From an uncultured Clostridia bacterium (GTDB lineage Bacteria; Bacillota; Clostridia; Oscillospirales; Ruminococcaceae), in the NCBI GenBank assembly GCA_947175655.1, contig CAMWNQ010000008.1, positions 1 through 21,871 of the forward strand: 21,871 nucleotides of DNA, read 5' to 3'. The notes below the pieces were generated by a model that saw only the letters and a program-made list of their open reading frames with translations, did not search any database and was not told where the DNA came from. Each line of letters opens with the position of its first letter. Position 1 is the stretch's first letter. Below, piece after piece: positions 21,388 to 21,871 of this stretch. The translations under genes and the position numbers were made by a program.

Positions 21388-21871
21388 TTGAAAAGAAGTG
21401 TTTACAGTTTGGTTCTTATGGATGATGTCATAAAAGCTGTTGACGAGGAAGCTTACAGACAAGGTACAAGCCGTTCAAATCTAATTAATCAGATTCTTGC
21501 ACAGCACCTTTCATATACTACCCCTGAAATGAGAATCAGAAATATATTTGATTCAGTTTCCGATTCACTTGATTCTTATTTTCAGCTCATTCCTCAGAAT
21601 TCCGGTTCACTTATGACTATAAAGACAGCTTTACAGTACAGATACAACCCGACAATAAATTATAAAGTGGAACTGCTACGTTCCCCAGATAATTATATAG
21701 GCTCTCTTAAAGTTCAGATTAGAACCCAGAGTCAAAACCTTATAAACCTGTTCTGCGGATTTTTTAAATTCTGGACTTCATTTGAAATTATATGTCTCAG
21801 TGATAAAATGCCATCAGATTATTCAGCCGAAATAAACAGTAATAAATTTTCAAGAAAGCTCTATAATCCAT
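21388..21871 (+). CDS. Ribbon-helix-helix (CopG-like) protein, partial
   Basis: The gene runs off the right edge; 161 codons are visible. The start is TTG (21388-21390) with an AGGTGAT ribosome binding site about 6 bases upstream and a consensus promoter ahead. Residues 3-40 look like a ribbon-helix-helix DNA-binding domain: a short strand (SVYSLVLMDDV), a helix (IKAVDEEAYRQG), the turn TSRSN, and a second helix (LINQILAQHL). This fold usually binds operators as a dimer, often its own promoter. The remaining 115 or more residues form a mixed, probably globular region that I do not recognise, much larger than the few residues beyond the fold in antitoxin-type CopG proteins. No toxin gene is visible in the window. 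It is divergent from the radical SAM operon and could be autoregulatory. Confidence 0.8.
   Translation, partial: MKRSVYSLVLMDDVIKAVDEEAYRQGTSRSNLINQILAQHLSYTTPEMRIRNIFDSVSDSLDSYFQLIPQNSGSLMTIKTALQYRYNPTINYKVELLRSPDNYIGSLKVQIRTQSQNLINLFCGFFKFWTSFEIICLSDKMPSDYSAEINSNKFSRKLYNP

Noticed and set aside
21388..21871. Antitoxin of a type II toxin-antitoxin pair
   Set aside because: The ribbon-helix-helix part fits, but the protein is far longer than such antitoxins and no toxin gene is visible before the edge.

Overview
The window comes from a low-G+C Gram-positive anaerobe of the class Clostridia. The best fit is the Ruminococcus/Oscillospiraceae group. The reasons are AT-rich DNA, strong Shine-Dalgarno sites with frequent TTG/GTG starts, a Gram-positive-type PolC, the short HisG plus HisZ arrangement, MEP-pathway isoprenoid genes, and a Spo0A with an intact DNA-binding domain. 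The genus is inferred from style and synteny and was not checked against any database. Nearly every gene is chromosomal housekeeping. There is no rRNA, tRNA, CRISPR array, insertion sequence or prophage. No stretch over 300 bases lacks a gene; the longest gaps are about 250 bases (17591-17840) and 231 bases (21157-21387), and both hold promoters.

Layout from left to right. (1) 1-133, minus: the start of a small protein cut by the window edge, tentatively SUKH/SMI1-KNR4-like. (2) 179-6378, minus: a histidine operon read right to left, hisZ-hisG-hisD-hisC-hisB-hisH-hisA, driven by a consensus sigma-A promoter at 6432-6460. hisF and hisI do not follow hisA here. (3) 6593-7027, plus: an orphan 144-aa gene of unknown family with its own strong promoter. 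It is divergent from his and converges on polC, sharing a CTAG stop palindrome with it. (4) 7024-17590, minus: pyrH-frr-uppS-cdsA-dxr-rseP-ispG-polC. This run joins UMP kinase and ribosome recycling to undecaprenyl-phosphate, CDP-diacylglycerol and MEP isoprenoid synthesis, a site-2 protease and the replicative polymerase. A promoter sits ahead of pyrH, and the best terminator candidate lies inside the antisense strand of the orphan gene. (5) 17841-18593, plus: spo0A, with a substituted receiver domain and a strong terminator. (6) 18660-21156, minus: a two-gene operon for a B12-binding-type radical SAM protein and its DUF2344 partner. (7) 21388 to the edge, plus: a ribbon-helix-helix protein with an unrecognised C-terminal part.

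How the parts work together. HisZ is the regulatory subunit of the short HisG, and the other his genes carry PRPP and ATP towards histidine. In the second operon dxr and ispG make isoprenoid precursors, UppS builds the undecaprenyl carrier from them, CdsA makes the phospholipid precursor, and RseP cleaves membrane proteins. The most unusual points are the orphan gene wedged antisense between the two operons with the likely polC terminator inside its coding sequence, the SUKH-like gene where hisF would be expected, and the altered Spo0A receiver at an atypical locus. No confident new multi-gene system was found.
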